From positions 1 through 64,000 of the forward strand of contig NZ_JALHBS010000035.1 in NCBI RefSeq assembly GCF_024195285.1: a DNA stretch of 64,000 nt, given 5' to 3'. The DNA is from Aurantimonas marianensis. Its GTDB lineage: Bacteria; Pseudomonadota; Alphaproteobacteria; Rhizobiales; Rhizobiaceae. Below, in pieces: positions 18,727 to 27,270 of the stretch (position 1 is the first letter of the stretch; every line of letters starts with the position of its first letter). A model generated the notes under the pieces. It was not told the DNA's origin. It did no database searches and saw nothing but the letters and a program-made list of their open reading frames with translations. The translations under genes and the position numbers were made by a program.

Positions 18727-18999
18727 TCAGTGCAGGATCAACCACTCGCGCGCGGCGCGCAACGCGGCCGCGATTTCTGACTTCGACATCTGCCCGGCGA
18801 TATCCTGGCGATGGAAGGCGGCGTTCTCGGCGCCCTTGCGGTCGGCCAGGTTGAAATACATGTGGGCGGCGACGAAATCGACGGCGCCATCGCGGCCCGA
18901 GGCTGCCCGCATGCCAAGGTCGACGAGGAGGTCGGCGTCGACGAACGCGGCGCCGTTGACCGTCGGTTCGGAATAGTTCTGGAAGTCGATGCGAGCCAT
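18727..18999 (-). CDS. Small Sel1-repeat-like protein
   Basis: The 90-residue protein MARIDFQNYSEP... holds about one and a half Sel1-like helical repeats: DLLVDLGMRAASG followed by AAHMYFNLADRKGAENAAFHR and a final RAAREWL helix. Similar short proteins occur in rhizobia; the function is unknown, and a scaffold role is only a guess from the fold. The ATG at 18999 begins the conserved part, so the longer frame to 19062 is not used. It converges with the aminotransferase gene. Confidence 0.7.
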   Translation of the reverse strand: MARIDFQNYSEPTVNGAAFVDADLLVDLGMRAASGRDGAVDFVAAHMYFNLADRKGAENAAFHRQDIAGQMSKSEIAAALRAAREWLILH

Positions 19000-19363
19000 T
19001 TTCTTTGCGTCCCTGTCACTATTGATCGGGCTGTTGTCCGATGGCGTCAGAATGACCGGCACGACTGAAAAGGCGATTAAAGTTCGAGCTTAATTAGACT
19101 TAAACATCGCCGATGGAAAAACCCCGCCTTGATCCGGCAACACCCTGAAGGAAATGGATTATCTCGAAAATCGACCCAGATCGCGTCGACCCTGGCTTTA
19201 CTGAAAGCTAACCGCGTTCCCACAAGCGCCCGCACTGGAGCCGCGCTCCCGGCTCTTTCTCCGACATGAGATCGCTTGCGATTTCCCGCAATTCAATTAC
19301 GCTTACGTCAAGGGAATATACCGGGCGTCGGTCTGTCGTCCGTCGTTTCGATGGGAGGAAGAT
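19000..19363. other. Intergenic region upstream of the tandem DUF2147 genes
   Basis: These 364 bases separate the divergent Sel1-like and DUF2147 genes. The stretch 19075-19110 is AT-rich with several TTAA tetramers (spaced 6 or 9 bases, not the 7 of a CtrA site). A good GGAGGAAGAT ribosome-binding site ends the region before the DUF2147 ATG. No RNA gene or repeat is recognised. Confidence 0.45.
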
Positions 19364-19711
19364 ATGAGACGAGTATTGCTTGCGGCCGCGTGCTTCGGCC
19401 TTGCCATGACTGGCGCGGCCCATGCGGATCCGATCGAGGGAAAATGGCGGATGCCCTCCGGCTATGACGCCAGGATCGCGCCCTGCGGCAGCGCCTTTTG
19501 CCTGACCTACACGAACGGCCCCCACAAGGGCAAAACATTCGGGCAGATGCAGCCCCAGGGCGGCGGCCAATATGCCGGCTCGGTGACCGACTACACCAAG
19601 GGCGGCAAGCAATATTCCGGCAAGGGCAGCCTCTCCGGCAACACGCTGTCGATTTCGGGGTGCGTCCTCGGCGGCCTATTCTGCCGGTCGCAGAGCCTCA
19701 GCCGTCTCTGA
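19364..19711 (+). CDS. Secreted DUF2147 family protein, copy 1
   Basis: The 115-residue product has a signal peptide (MRRVLLAAACFGLAMTGAAHA) followed by a DUF2147 domain: IEGKWRMPSG, APCGSAFC, HKGKTFGQM, YSGKGSL and SGCVLGG. Four conserved Cys in two pairs suggest periplasmic disulfides. The fold is a small lipocalin-like beta barrel in related structures; the ligand is unknown. A paralog begins 147 bases downstream. GGAGGAAGAT precedes the ATG. Confidence 0.82.
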   Translation: MRRVLLAAACFGLAMTGAAHADPIEGKWRMPSGYDARIAPCGSAFCLTYTNGPHKGKTFGQMQPQGGGQYAGSVTDYTKGGKQYSGKGSLSGNTLSISGCVLGGLFCRSQSLSRL

Positions 19712-19857
19712 CGGCGGCCGGTTGCGGGAGCGTCCCATGGCTGGGGGATGCGGTGGTTCGGGCTATGTGGGCTGGCGCGCCGTGGCCGGCGACACCGTGC
19801 TGCCCAAATCCGGCGGTACCGTTCGACCTGGGACATCCCAGCGAACAGGAACAGATT

Positions 19858-20196
19858 ATGCGCCAGCTACTTCTTGCCCTCACGACCATCGCCGCCATCA
19901 CGTCGCCGACGCTTTCGGCCGAGCCGATCGTCGGGAAGTGGCGCGCGCCGGGTGGCGGCATCGTCAGGGTGAGTTCTTGTGGCGATGCCTATTGCGCTCA
20001 GGTCATCACCGGTGAGCACAAGGGCAAGGCGGTCGGGCAGATGACCGGCGCGGGCCAGGAATACACTGGCACCGTCACCGATCCGCGCGAGGATCGGACC
20101 TATAGCGGCAAGGCGCGCGTCGAGGGCGGACAGCTGGAGCTCACCGGCTGCGCGTTGAAGATCTTCTGCAAGACGCAGATCTGGGTCCGCGTCTAG
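19858..20196 (+). CDS. Secreted DUF2147 family protein, copy 2
   Basis: The 112-residue protein is a paralog of the preceding gene. It has a signal peptide cut near LSAEP, then IVGKWRAPGG, SSCGDAYCAQV, HKGKAVGQM, VTDPREDRTYSGKA and LTGCALKIFCKTQIWVRV. The same four Cys are kept, and it is closer to the standard DUF2147 pattern than copy 1. ATG at 19858 starts the signal peptide; a longer overlapping frame upstream is not protein-like. The pair probably arose by tandem duplication and is likely co-transcribed. Confidence 0.83.
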   Translation: MRQLLLALTTIAAITSPTLSAEPIVGKWRAPGGGIVRVSSCGDAYCAQVITGEHKGKAVGQMTGAGQEYTGTVTDPREDRTYSGKARVEGGQLELTGCALKIFCKTQIWVRV

Positions 20197-20220
20197 AGCA
20201 CCGCCTCGGCTTTTCATGAA

Positions 20221-20246
20221 CCGACCCGCCACAGTTTGCGGGTCGG
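20221..20246. terminator. Hairpin between convergent DUF2147 and GST genes
   Basis: A perfect 9-bp stem, CCGACCCGC with GCGGGTCGG, encloses 8 bases. Neither side has a T run, so it is a weak or bidirectional terminator candidate placed where two converging transcripts would end. Confidence 0.5.
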
Positions 20247-20292
20247 GCGTCCGTCCGACCGCGAATAACCGCCGCGTCCCTGGCGCTCCGCG

Positions 20293-21006
20293 TCAGGCGC
20301 GGGCGCGCTGACCGAACAGGACGCTCTGGGCGTTGCTGTCGGTCGCCAGATTCATCTTCTCGCGCTCGGCCTTCCCGATTTCCAGCCCCTTGGAAACCGC
20401 CGGTCGCGATCTGACGGCATCGAACCAGCGCCGCAGATTGGAAAATTCCTCCAGATCCTGGCCCTGGTTCTTGTAAGGGACGACCCAGCCGATCGCCGCC
20501 ATGTCGGCGATCGAGTAGTCCGCCCCGCCGAGATATTCACTGTCCTTCAGGCGCCGGTTCATGACGCCGTAGAGCCGGTTGACCTCGTTGGTGTAGCGGT
20601 CGATGCCATAGGCGATCTGCTCGGGCGCGTAATTGCGGAAATGATGGGCCTGGCCCGCCATCGGCCCGAGGCCGCCGACCTGCCAGAACAGCCATTCCTC
20701 GACGGCGACCCGGGCCCGCTCCTCGGTCGGATAGAAGCGCCCGAACTTGCGCCCGAGATATTGCAGGATCGCGCCGGATTCGAACACCGAGATCGGCTCG
20801 CCATCCGGCCCCTCCGGATCGACGATCGCGGGCATCCGGTTGTTCGGGGAAATCGCCAGGAATTCCGGCTTGAACTGGTCGCCCGCGCCGATATTGACGT
20901 ATTCGATATCGTAGGGAACGCCGAGTTCCTCCAGCATGATAGAGATTTTCCAGCCGTTCGGCGTCGGCCAGTAATACAGCTTGATCGGATCGGTCTGCGT
21001 CGGCAT
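20293..21006 (-). CDS. Glutathione S-transferase family protein (YfcG/YghU-like)
   Basis: The 237-residue protein has an N-terminal thioredoxin fold, LYYWPTPNGWKISIMLEELG, with the Asn of the PTPN motif typical of Nu-class disulfide-bond reductases. RMPAIVDPEG and FESGAILQYLG form the glutathione site, and an all-helical C-terminal domain follows. It probably reduces disulfides or peroxides with glutathione. The ATG at 21006 is chosen because AGGGA lies 9 bases upstream; other in-frame starts extend beyond the conserved region. Confidence 0.93.
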   Translation of the reverse strand: MPTQTDPIKLYYWPTPNGWKISIMLEELGVPYDIEYVNIGAGDQFKPEFLAISPNNRMPAIVDPEGPDGEPISVFESGAILQYLGRKFGRFYPTEERARVAVEEWLFWQVGGLGPMAGQAHHFRNYAPEQIAYGIDRYTNEVNRLYGVMNRRLKDSEYLGGADYSIADMAAIGWVVPYKNQGQDLEEFSNLRRWFDAVRSRPAVSKGLEIGKAEREKMNLATDSNAQSVLFGQRARA

Positions 21007-21184
21007 CGAGAAAATCCCTGTCATCCGGGTTGGCGTTACCACCGACCTAGGGCCGCAACGACAAAGCGCAAAGCCGTGTCTCCCCGACGCAGCGTTCATC
21101 ATCGGCGCCTTCTCGGGCGACACCGCTTCAGCTCCGGTTCAGGCAACCCGTGCAAATAAAGGAGAAATCGTTTAGGACGACGCC

Positions 21185-21376
21185 ATGATGACGCGATTGA
21201 CAATCATCACCGCGCTGATCGCGCTCTTTGGGGTGAGCTTCAGCTTTCTGGCGCAGAACGCCGTCAAACGCCCCGGCAGCGCCTTTGCCTCCGTTGCGGG
21301 AAGCGATTGCGGTTACCGGATCGGGATCGTCTGCCCGATCGAGCGCGATCCGGTCACGACGCGGGCGAAATTTTAA
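21185..21376 (+). CDS. Hypothetical small membrane-anchored or secreted protein
   Basis: The 63-residue frame begins MMTRLTIITALIALFGVSFS, a plausible transmembrane or signal segment, followed by about 35 residues with two Cys (DCGYRIGIVCPIERD). AGGA lies 7 bases before the first ATG. It is 45 bases upstream of the AMP nucleosidase gene on the same strand. I do not recognise a family. The hydrophobic start, Cys pair and spacing favour a real gene, but chance is possible. Confidence 0.42.
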   Translation: MMTRLTIITALIALFGVSFSFLAQNAVKRPGSAFASVAGSDCGYRIGIVCPIERDPVTTRAKF

Positions 21377-21421
21377 GCCCGCTCGTCTTCTCCGCGCCAT
21401 GCGGGCCAGCTACACAAGGGA

Positions 21422-22924
21422 ATGACCAAGCCCTTTCCCTTGCCGACCGATCCCGATTACCAGAGCCCCGAGCCGGCCCGGTCGCGGCCCTTCCACGACG
21501 CCGGCGAGGCCGTGTCCGAACTCACCCGGCTCTACGAACGGTCGGTCGCGTTTTTGTCCGACACATTCGATGGCGTTCTGCAAAAGGGCTTCGGGGGCAA
21601 GCGCTACCGCGCCTATTATCCTGAAATCTCGCTGATTACCGCGACTCATGCCAGGGTCGATTCCAGGCTCGCCTTCGGCCATGTGCCGCGGCCGGGCCGC
21701 TATGCCGCGACGATCACCCGGCCCGATCTGTTCGAGCGCTATCTCGTCGAGCAGATCGATCTCTTGATCCGCAATCACGGTCAGCCCGTGACGATCGGCG
21801 ATTCCACCACGCCGATTCCGCTGCATTTCGCCTTTGGTGAAGGATCCTACGTAGACGGAGGGCTGGCCGAGAAACTCGACCGTCCCTTGCGCGATATCTT
21901 CGACGTGCCTGACCTTGAGGCGACCGACGACCGGATCGTCAACGGCAATTTCGAGCCGCGCGATGGCGAAGCGCTGCCTCTCGCGCCGTTCACCGCCCAA
22001 CGGGTCGACTATTCGCTGCACCGGCTGTCGCACTACACCGCGACCAGGCCGGAGCATTTTCAGAATTTCGTGCTGTTCACCAACTACCAGTTCTATGTGG
22101 ACGAGTTCTGCATGCTGGCGCGGGAAATGATGGCGGAAGGCGGCGCCGGCTACACCAACTTCGTCGAGCCGGGCAACGTCGTTACCCCGGCGGGCACGCG
22201 CGAGCCGAACGAGGGCATGGCGCCGCTCCGGCTGCCGCAGATGCCGGCCTATCATCTGAAGCGCGAGGACGGCCATGGCATCACCATGGTCAATATTGGC
22301 GTAGGCCCTTCCAACGCCAAGACGATCACCGACCATATTGCGGTCTTGCGGCCGCACGCCTGGCTGATGCTCGGCCATTGCGCGGGACTGCGCAACAGCC
22401 AGGAGCTCGGCGACTATGTGCTAGCCCACGCCTATGTCCGCGAGGACCACGTCCTCGACGCCGACCTGCCGCTATGGGTGCCGATCCCGGCGCTGGCAGA
22501 GGTGCAGGTCGCGCTGGAACATGCCGTGGAGGAGATTACCGGCCTCTCCGGCTACGAGCTGAAGAAGATCATGCGGACCGGGACGGTCGCGACCATCGAC
22601 AACCGCAACTGGGAACTGCGCGACCAGAAGGAACCGGTGGAACGGCTGTCGCAGTCGCGCGCCATCGCCCTCGACATGGAATCGGCGACGATCGCGGCGA
22701 ACGGTTTTCGTTTCCGGGTTCCCTACGGCACCCTTCTCTGCGTCTCCGACAAGCCGCTGCATGGCGAGCTGAAACTGCCGGGGATGGCGACGGAATTCTA
22801 CAAGCGTCAGGTCTCGCAGCATCTCAGGATCGGTATGCGCGCGCTCGAACTGATGTCGGAACTACCCTCAGAACGGGTGCATTCGCGCAAGCTGCGCTCG
22901 TTTTTCGAGACCGCGTTCCAGTAG
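21422..22924 (+). CDS. amn: AMP nucleosidase
   Basis: The 500-residue enzyme splits AMP into adenine and ribose 5-phosphate and so helps set the adenylate pool. The N-terminal regulatory domain precedes a nucleoside-phosphorylase-like catalytic domain with NIGVGPSNAKTITDHIAVL, MLGHCAGLRNSQ and the DMESATIAANGFRFRVPYG block that holds the ribose-binding Glu. Length is normal for the family. The ATG at 21422 directly opens the conserved N-terminus. The EEP hydrolase gene follows at 23 bases and may be co-transcribed. Confidence 0.95.
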   Translation: MTKPFPLPTDPDYQSPEPARSRPFHDAGEAVSELTRLYERSVAFLSDTFDGVLQKGFGGKRYRAYYPEISLITATHARVDSRLAFGHVPRPGRYAATITRPDLFERYLVEQIDLLIRNHGQPVTIGDSTTPIPLHFAFGEGSYVDGGLAEKLDRPLRDIFDVPDLEATDDRIVNGNFEPRDGEALPLAPFTAQRVDYSLHRLSHYTATRPEHFQNFVLFTNYQFYVDEFCMLAREMMAEGGAGYTNFVEPGNVVTPAGTREPNEGMAPLRLPQMPAYHLKREDGHGITMVNIGVGPSNAKTITDHIAVLRPHAWLMLGHCAGLRNSQELGDYVLAHAYVREDHVLDADLPLWVPIPALAEVQVALEHAVEEITGLSGYELKKIMRTGTVATIDNRNWELRDQKEPVERLSQSRAIALDMESATIAANGFRFRVPYGTLLCVSDKPLHGELKLPGMATEFYKRQVSQHLRIGMRALELMSELPSERVHSRKLRSFFETAFQ

Positions 22925-22947
22925 AGTCGATCTATGGCCGAGCCGGT

Positions 22948-23946
22948 ATGTTTCTGAGCCGTTTGCGCCCCGCTGCGCGTGCGCTCCTAGCAGTGCTGGT
23001 GCTCCTGCCGGCGACCGCTGTCGTTGCGGGCTTTTTCGGCCGATGGATCGAACCATTCGACAGTCTCGCGCATTTCCGGGCGCATCTGGCCATCCTGCTC
23101 CTGCCTACGACGCTCGCGGCAGTGGCCCTGCGGCGTCCGTTTCCGGCGATCCTCGGCCTCGCCTGCATGGCGCTCGCCGGCGCCACGACCTGGCGCTACA
23201 TGCTGCCGGCGCCGGCGGCGATGGCCGCCCACGGCACCGCGCCGCACTATCGCCTGCTACAGATGAACCTTCGCTTCGACGCTGTGGACAAGGCGGCGGC
23301 CGTGCGACGCATCGGCGAGGTCGAACCCGACGTCGTCACCCTGCAGGAGGTGACGGACGAATGGCGAAAACTTCTCGACACGCTTCAGGATCGCTACCCG
23401 TACCGCTACTATTGCAGCGGCGCCCGCAGCTTATTCTACAGCGCCATCTTGTCGCGGCGCCCTTTCGCCGACGGCGACGCAGGAGGCATCTGCCTTCCCG
23501 AGCAGGGCTTCGTGGCGCGCTCGGTCGACTTCAACGGCGTGTCGGTCGCGGTCGCATCGATGCATCTCGATTGGCCGTGGCCGCACGGGCACTGGAGCCA
23601 GGTCCGCGCGCTGGAGCCGGTATTGGATCAGATGCCCTCGCCGCTGGTGCTCGCCGGCGACTTCAACGCCGCTCCCTGGAGCGCGGCGGTGAGCAGCATC
23701 GCCGAGGCCAGCGGAACGAAACCCGCCATGGGCATTGGACCGACCTGGATCCACAGGACCTTGCCGCGCGCGACCGCCCCCTACGTCGGACTGCCCATAG
23801 ATACCATCCTCCATTCGGCGGAAATCGACTCCATGATTGTCAAGCGGCTGCAAGCCACGACCTCGGACCATCTGCCCCTGCTGGCGAGGGTCGCCCTCCC
23901 CGGCGATCGATCCACGCCGGCCATGACAGTCGCCCATCGCCGATAA
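22948..23946 (+). CDS. Membrane-anchored endonuclease/exonuclease/phosphatase (EEP) family protein
   Basis: The 332-residue protein has about three hydrophobic segments in the first 95 residues and then an EEP domain facing the periplasm or outside. The catalytic motifs are in order: LLQMNLRFD, VTLQEVTDE (metal Glu), ASMHLDWPW, LAGDFNAAPWS and TSDHLPLLA (His). The substrate could be a lipid, a phosphoester or DNA; the membrane anchor argues against a general nuclease. ATG at 22948 starts the first hydrophobic segment. A longer frame upstream overlaps amn and is not used. Confidence 0.88.
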   Translation: MFLSRLRPAARALLAVLVLLPATAVVAGFFGRWIEPFDSLAHFRAHLAILLLPTTLAAVALRRPFPAILGLACMALAGATTWRYMLPAPAAMAAHGTAPHYRLLQMNLRFDAVDKAAAVRRIGEVEPDVVTLQEVTDEWRKLLDTLQDRYPYRYYCSGARSLFYSAILSRRPFADGDAGGICLPEQGFVARSVDFNGVSVAVASMHLDWPWPHGHWSQVRALEPVLDQMPSPLVLAGDFNAAPWSAAVSSIAEASGTKPAMGIGPTWIHRTLPRATAPYVGLPIDTILHSAEIDSMIVKRLQATTSDHLPLLARVALPGDRSTPAMTVAHRR

Positions 23947-23949
23947 GTC

Positions 23950-25614
23950 TCACATCACCTGATAGACCGGCCCCTCGCCGCCCTGGGGCGGGACCCAGTT
24001 GATGTTCTGGTTCGGATCCTTGATGTCGCAGGTCTTGCAGTGGACGCAGTTCTGGGCGTTGATGACGAATTTTTCGGCACCGTTCTCCTCGACCCATTCA
24101 TAGACGCCGGCCGGGCAATAGCGCTGCGACGGGCCGGCATAGACCGCCCATTCGGACGAGTGCTGCAGCGCCGGGTCCTTCACCTGAAGATGGACCGGCT
24201 GGTCCTCCTCGTGATTTGTGTTGGACAGATAGACCGAGGAGACCTTGTCGAAGGTCAGGACGCCATCGGGTTTGGGATAGGCAATCTTTTCGTGCTTGTC
24301 CGCCGGTTCCAGGCAGGCGTAATCCGGCTTGCCGTGCTTCTGCGTGCCAAACAGGGAAAAGCCGAAGAGCGAATTCGTCCACATGTCGAGACCGCCGAGC
24401 GCGATGCCGAGCATCGTGCCGTATTTCGACCAGAGCGGCTTGACGTTCCGGACCGGCTTCAGGTCCTTGCCGATCGGTGAGGTCCGCCACTCGTCCTCGT
24501 AGGCCGCCAGCCGGTCATGCGAACGGCCCGCCTTGATCGCCTCGGCCGCCTTTTCCGCCGCCAGCATGCCGGAAGTCATGGCATTGTGGGCGCCCTTGAT
24601 GCGCGGCACGTTGACGAAGCCGGCCGAGCAACCGATCAGCGCGCCGCCCGGAAATACCAGCTTCGGCACCGACTGCCAGCCGCCCTCGGTGATCGCGCGG
24701 GCGCCATAGGCGATGCGCTTGCCGCCTTCGAGCAACTCGGCAACGTCGGGATGGGTCTTGAAGCGCTGGAATTCGTCGAACGGCGAGAGATAGGGGTTCT
24801 TGTAGTTCAGATGGACGACGAAGCCGACATAAACCTGGTTGTCGCCGAGATGATAGAGGAAGGAGCCGCCGCCGGTGCTTCCGTCAAGCGGCCAGCCGAA
24901 GGAGTGCTGGACGCGGCCGGGTTTCGACTTCGACGGCTCGATTTCCCACAGTTCCTTGAGGCCGATGCCGAACTTCGGCGGCTCCCGTCCTTCGTCGAGC
25001 CCATAGGCCCTGATCAACTGCTTGGCGAGAGACCCCCGGACGCCCTCGCCGATCATCACGTATTTGCCGAGCAGAGCCATGCCGCGCTGGTAGCTCGGTC
25101 CCTGGTCGCCTTCACGCCTCACGCCCATGTCGCCGGTTGCCACGCCGATCACCGCGTTCGACTCGTCGTAGAGAATCTCCGAGGCGGCGAAGCCGGGATA
25201 GATCTCGACGCCGAGCGCCTCGGCCTTTTCCGCCATCCATTTGCAGACCAGCCCGAGCGAGACGACGAAATTGCCGTGATTGCCCATCAGCTTCGGCATC
25301 AGGAAATTCGGCAGTCTGACCGAGCCTTGCGGGCCGTAGAAATAGAACCGGTCGTCGGTCACTTCGGTCTTGATCGGCGTTTCTTCCTGCCGCCATTCCG
25401 GCAGCAGGCGATCCAGCGCCGACGGGTCGAGAACGTTGCCGGAAAGGATGTGCGCGCCGACTTCCGCGCCCTTTTCCAGCACCACCACCGTCAGGTCCGG
25501 ATCGATCTGCTTCAGGCGGATGGCCGCCGCCAGGCCGGCAGGACCGGCCCCGACGATGACCACGTCGAACTCCATCGATTCGCGCTCGGGCAGAGTCTCG
25601 GCTTCACTCATCAT
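23950..25614 (-). CDS. Electron transfer flavoprotein-ubiquinone oxidoreductase
   Basis: The 554-residue ETF-QO passes electrons from ETF (fatty-acid and amino-acid dehydrogenation) to ubiquinone at the inner membrane. The FAD dinucleotide motif VVIVGAGPAGLAAAIRL is near residue 20 and the ubiquinone domain lies in the middle. The C-terminal 4Fe-4S domain has Cys in YCPAG and in CVHCKTCDIKDP. The start is one of two adjacent ATGs at 25614/25611, after AAGGA; the longer frame to 25674 is unlike the family. The ETF subunits are not in the window. The gene converges with the EEP hydrolase gene, 3 bases apart. Confidence 0.95.
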   Translation of the reverse strand: MMSEAETLPERESMEFDVVIVGAGPAGLAAAIRLKQIDPDLTVVVLEKGAEVGAHILSGNVLDPSALDRLLPEWRQEETPIKTEVTDDRFYFYGPQGSVRLPNFLMPKLMGNHGNFVVSLGLVCKWMAEKAEALGVEIYPGFAASEILYDESNAVIGVATGDMGVRREGDQGPSYQRGMALLGKYVMIGEGVRGSLAKQLIRAYGLDEGREPPKFGIGLKELWEIEPSKSKPGRVQHSFGWPLDGSTGGGSFLYHLGDNQVYVGFVVHLNYKNPYLSPFDEFQRFKTHPDVAELLEGGKRIAYGARAITEGGWQSVPKLVFPGGALIGCSAGFVNVPRIKGAHNAMTSGMLAAEKAAEAIKAGRSHDRLAAYEDEWRTSPIGKDLKPVRNVKPLWSKYGTMLGIALGGLDMWTNSLFGFSLFGTQKHGKPDYACLEPADKHEKIAYPKPDGVLTFDKVSSVYLSNTNHEEDQPVHLQVKDPALQHSSEWAVYAGPSQRYCPAGVYEWVEENGAEKFVINAQNCVHCKTCDIKDPNQNINWVPPQGGEGPVYQVM

Positions 25615-25833
25615 CTCATTCCTTGTCCGGCTCCCGCCAATCGACCCGGCTGCATGGTCCGCGACCGCGCGCATGCGCTAGATTAGCGCTCGCGCGTATC
25701 CGGACGAGTTCTATCGTGATCGACCCTGACGTCAATCCAGCGATGCGAAGCCGTATCGGGCCGCGCCCCACTGCTTGACCGAAGCGCGCGGGGCGGTGCT
25801 AGAAAGGGGTGGCGGGACGCATGGGGGACAGAT

Positions 25834-26163
25834 TTGAACTTTCTTTATCTGAGCGTTGCGATCGTCTGCGAGATCATCGGGACGACGGCCCTGAAATCGT
25901 CCTTCGGCTTCACCCGCCTCGCGCCGTCGCTGGTGACGGTCGGCGCTTATGTGCTGGCCTTTTACTTCCTGTCGCTGCCGCTTCGCACCCTGCCGGTCGG
26001 CATCGTCTATGCCATCTGGTCGGGTACCGGAATCGTACTGTTGGCTTTCGTCGACCTGTTCTGGTTCAAGCTGTCGATCGACGCCGCCGGCTTTGTCGGA
26101 ATCGCCCTGATCCTCGCGGGGGTATTGGTGATCAACCTGTTTTCCCAAACTGTCGGGCACTGA
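25834..26163 (+). CDS. Small multidrug resistance (SMR/EmrE-like) transporter
   Basis: The 109-residue protein has four transmembrane helices. The essential acidic residue is present as Glu13 in VAIVCEIIGTTALK, equivalent to EmrE Glu14, and YAIWSGTGIV and WFKLSIDAAGFVGIALI match helices 3 and 4. Such proteins are dimeric proton antiporters for cationic drugs or guanidinium. The start is TTG at 25834, five bases after a GGGGGA site; no in-frame ATG exists without cutting into helix 1. Confidence 0.93.
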   Translation: MNFLYLSVAIVCEIIGTTALKSSFGFTRLAPSLVTVGAYVLAFYFLSLPLRTLPVGIVYAIWSGTGIVLLAFVDLFWFKLSIDAAGFVGIALILAGVLVINLFSQTVGH

Positions 26164-26228
26164 GACAATGATCGTCGGACGGCGCGACGCTGTCGCGCCG
26201 AGCGCCCGAATGATCTAGGAAGCACGGC

Positions 26229-27137
26229 ATGCGCACTGAGCCTCCCACGATCGACCACACCGCCATCGCGCTGCTCGAATGGTATCGCGCCGCCGGGGTC
26301 GACGTCGTTCTGGAGGAGCGGCCGCGCGACCGTTTCACGGAGACCCGAGCCGAGATCGAGGCGCGCGCCGAGCGCAAGGCGCCGGCACCGGCCCGCGCCA
26401 ATGCCTCCGCCCCTCTCGATATATCCCGATCAGCCGCCCAGCCCGCCGCGAAGCCGTCGGCGAGTCCGACCGGGGATGCCGCTTTCCCTGCGGCACGCGT
26501 TGCCGTGCCGGACGATATCGCCGTTGCCGACGCCCGCGAACGGGCCCGCTCCGCCGCCACCCTCGCCGAGCTTCAGGCGGCGCTTGCGGATTTCGACGGC
26601 TGCAATCTGCGCATCACCGCGAAATCGACCGTATTCGGCGACGGCAGCGAAATTGCCGACGTCATGTTTGTGGGCGAAGCACCAGGAAGGGAGGAGGACG
26701 CGGCGGGCGTTCCCTTCGTCGGCCGCTCGGGCCAGCTTCTCAACCGGATGCTGGCGGCGATCGGGCTGGAGCGGGAAGCCGTCCGGGTAACCAACACCGT
26801 CCCCTGGCGCCCGCCCGGCAATCGGCCGCCGACACCGGCCGAGACGCTGATCTGTCTGCCCTTCGTGCAGCGTCATATCGAACTGGTGCGACCGAAGATC
26901 GTCGTCTGCCTCGGTTCGCCCGCCTCCAAGGCGATTCTCGGCTCGCAGGAGGGCATTCTGCGCATCCGCGGACAATGGACGACCTACAGCTTCGGGCTCG
27001 AAGCCGACGAGGCGATCGACGCGACGGCGATGCTGCACCCGGCCTATCTTCTACGCCAGCCGGCGCAGAAGCGTCTCGCCTGGCGTGATTTGCTGGCGCT
27101 GAAGTCGCGGCTGGCGGAAAAATCCGACCGCGACTGA
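26229..27137 (+). CDS. Uracil-DNA glycosylase superfamily protein, family-4-like with reduced cysteine set
   Basis: The 302-residue protein has a glycosylase core in the last 190 residues: FVGEAPGREEDAAGVPFVGR, SGQLLNRML, NTVPWRPPGNRPPTP and the MLHPAYLLR His motif. In typical family 4 enzymes the 4Fe-4S cluster is held by CxxC, a Cys before RPPNNR and a later Cys. Here FDGC keeps only one of the first pair, VPWRPP has Trp instead of Cys, and ICLPF keeps the last. So two of four ligands are missing and the cluster is probably absent. The first 105 residues are Ala/Pro-rich and poorly conserved. Start ATG at 26229 follows an AGGAAG site. Confidence 0.88.
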   Translation: MRTEPPTIDHTAIALLEWYRAAGVDVVLEERPRDRFTETRAEIEARAERKAPAPARANASAPLDISRSAAQPAAKPSASPTGDAAFPAARVAVPDDIAVADARERARSAATLAELQAALADFDGCNLRITAKSTVFGDGSEIADVMFVGEAPGREEDAAGVPFVGRSGQLLNRMLAAIGLEREAVRVTNTVPWRPPGNRPPTPAETLICLPFVQRHIELVRPKIVVCLGSPASKAILGSQEGILRIRGQWTTYSFGLEADEAIDATAMLHPAYLLRQPAQKRLAWRDLLALKSRLAEKSDRD

Positions 27138-27270
27138 GAGCCCGTCCGGCAAATGTCGCAGATGGAATCGCAAATGACTCTCGCCAAACCGCTTCCAGAG
27201 GCCTAGCTGTCCCGCCGGAACGCAGTATCGGCAAAATGCCGAGCCGACACCTTGAGCCAAGGCGAACCTC

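Noticed and set aside
19075-19110. CtrA binding site candidate (TTAA repeats)
   Set aside because: Spacings between TTAA tetramers are 6 and 9 bases; the CtrA consensus needs 7.
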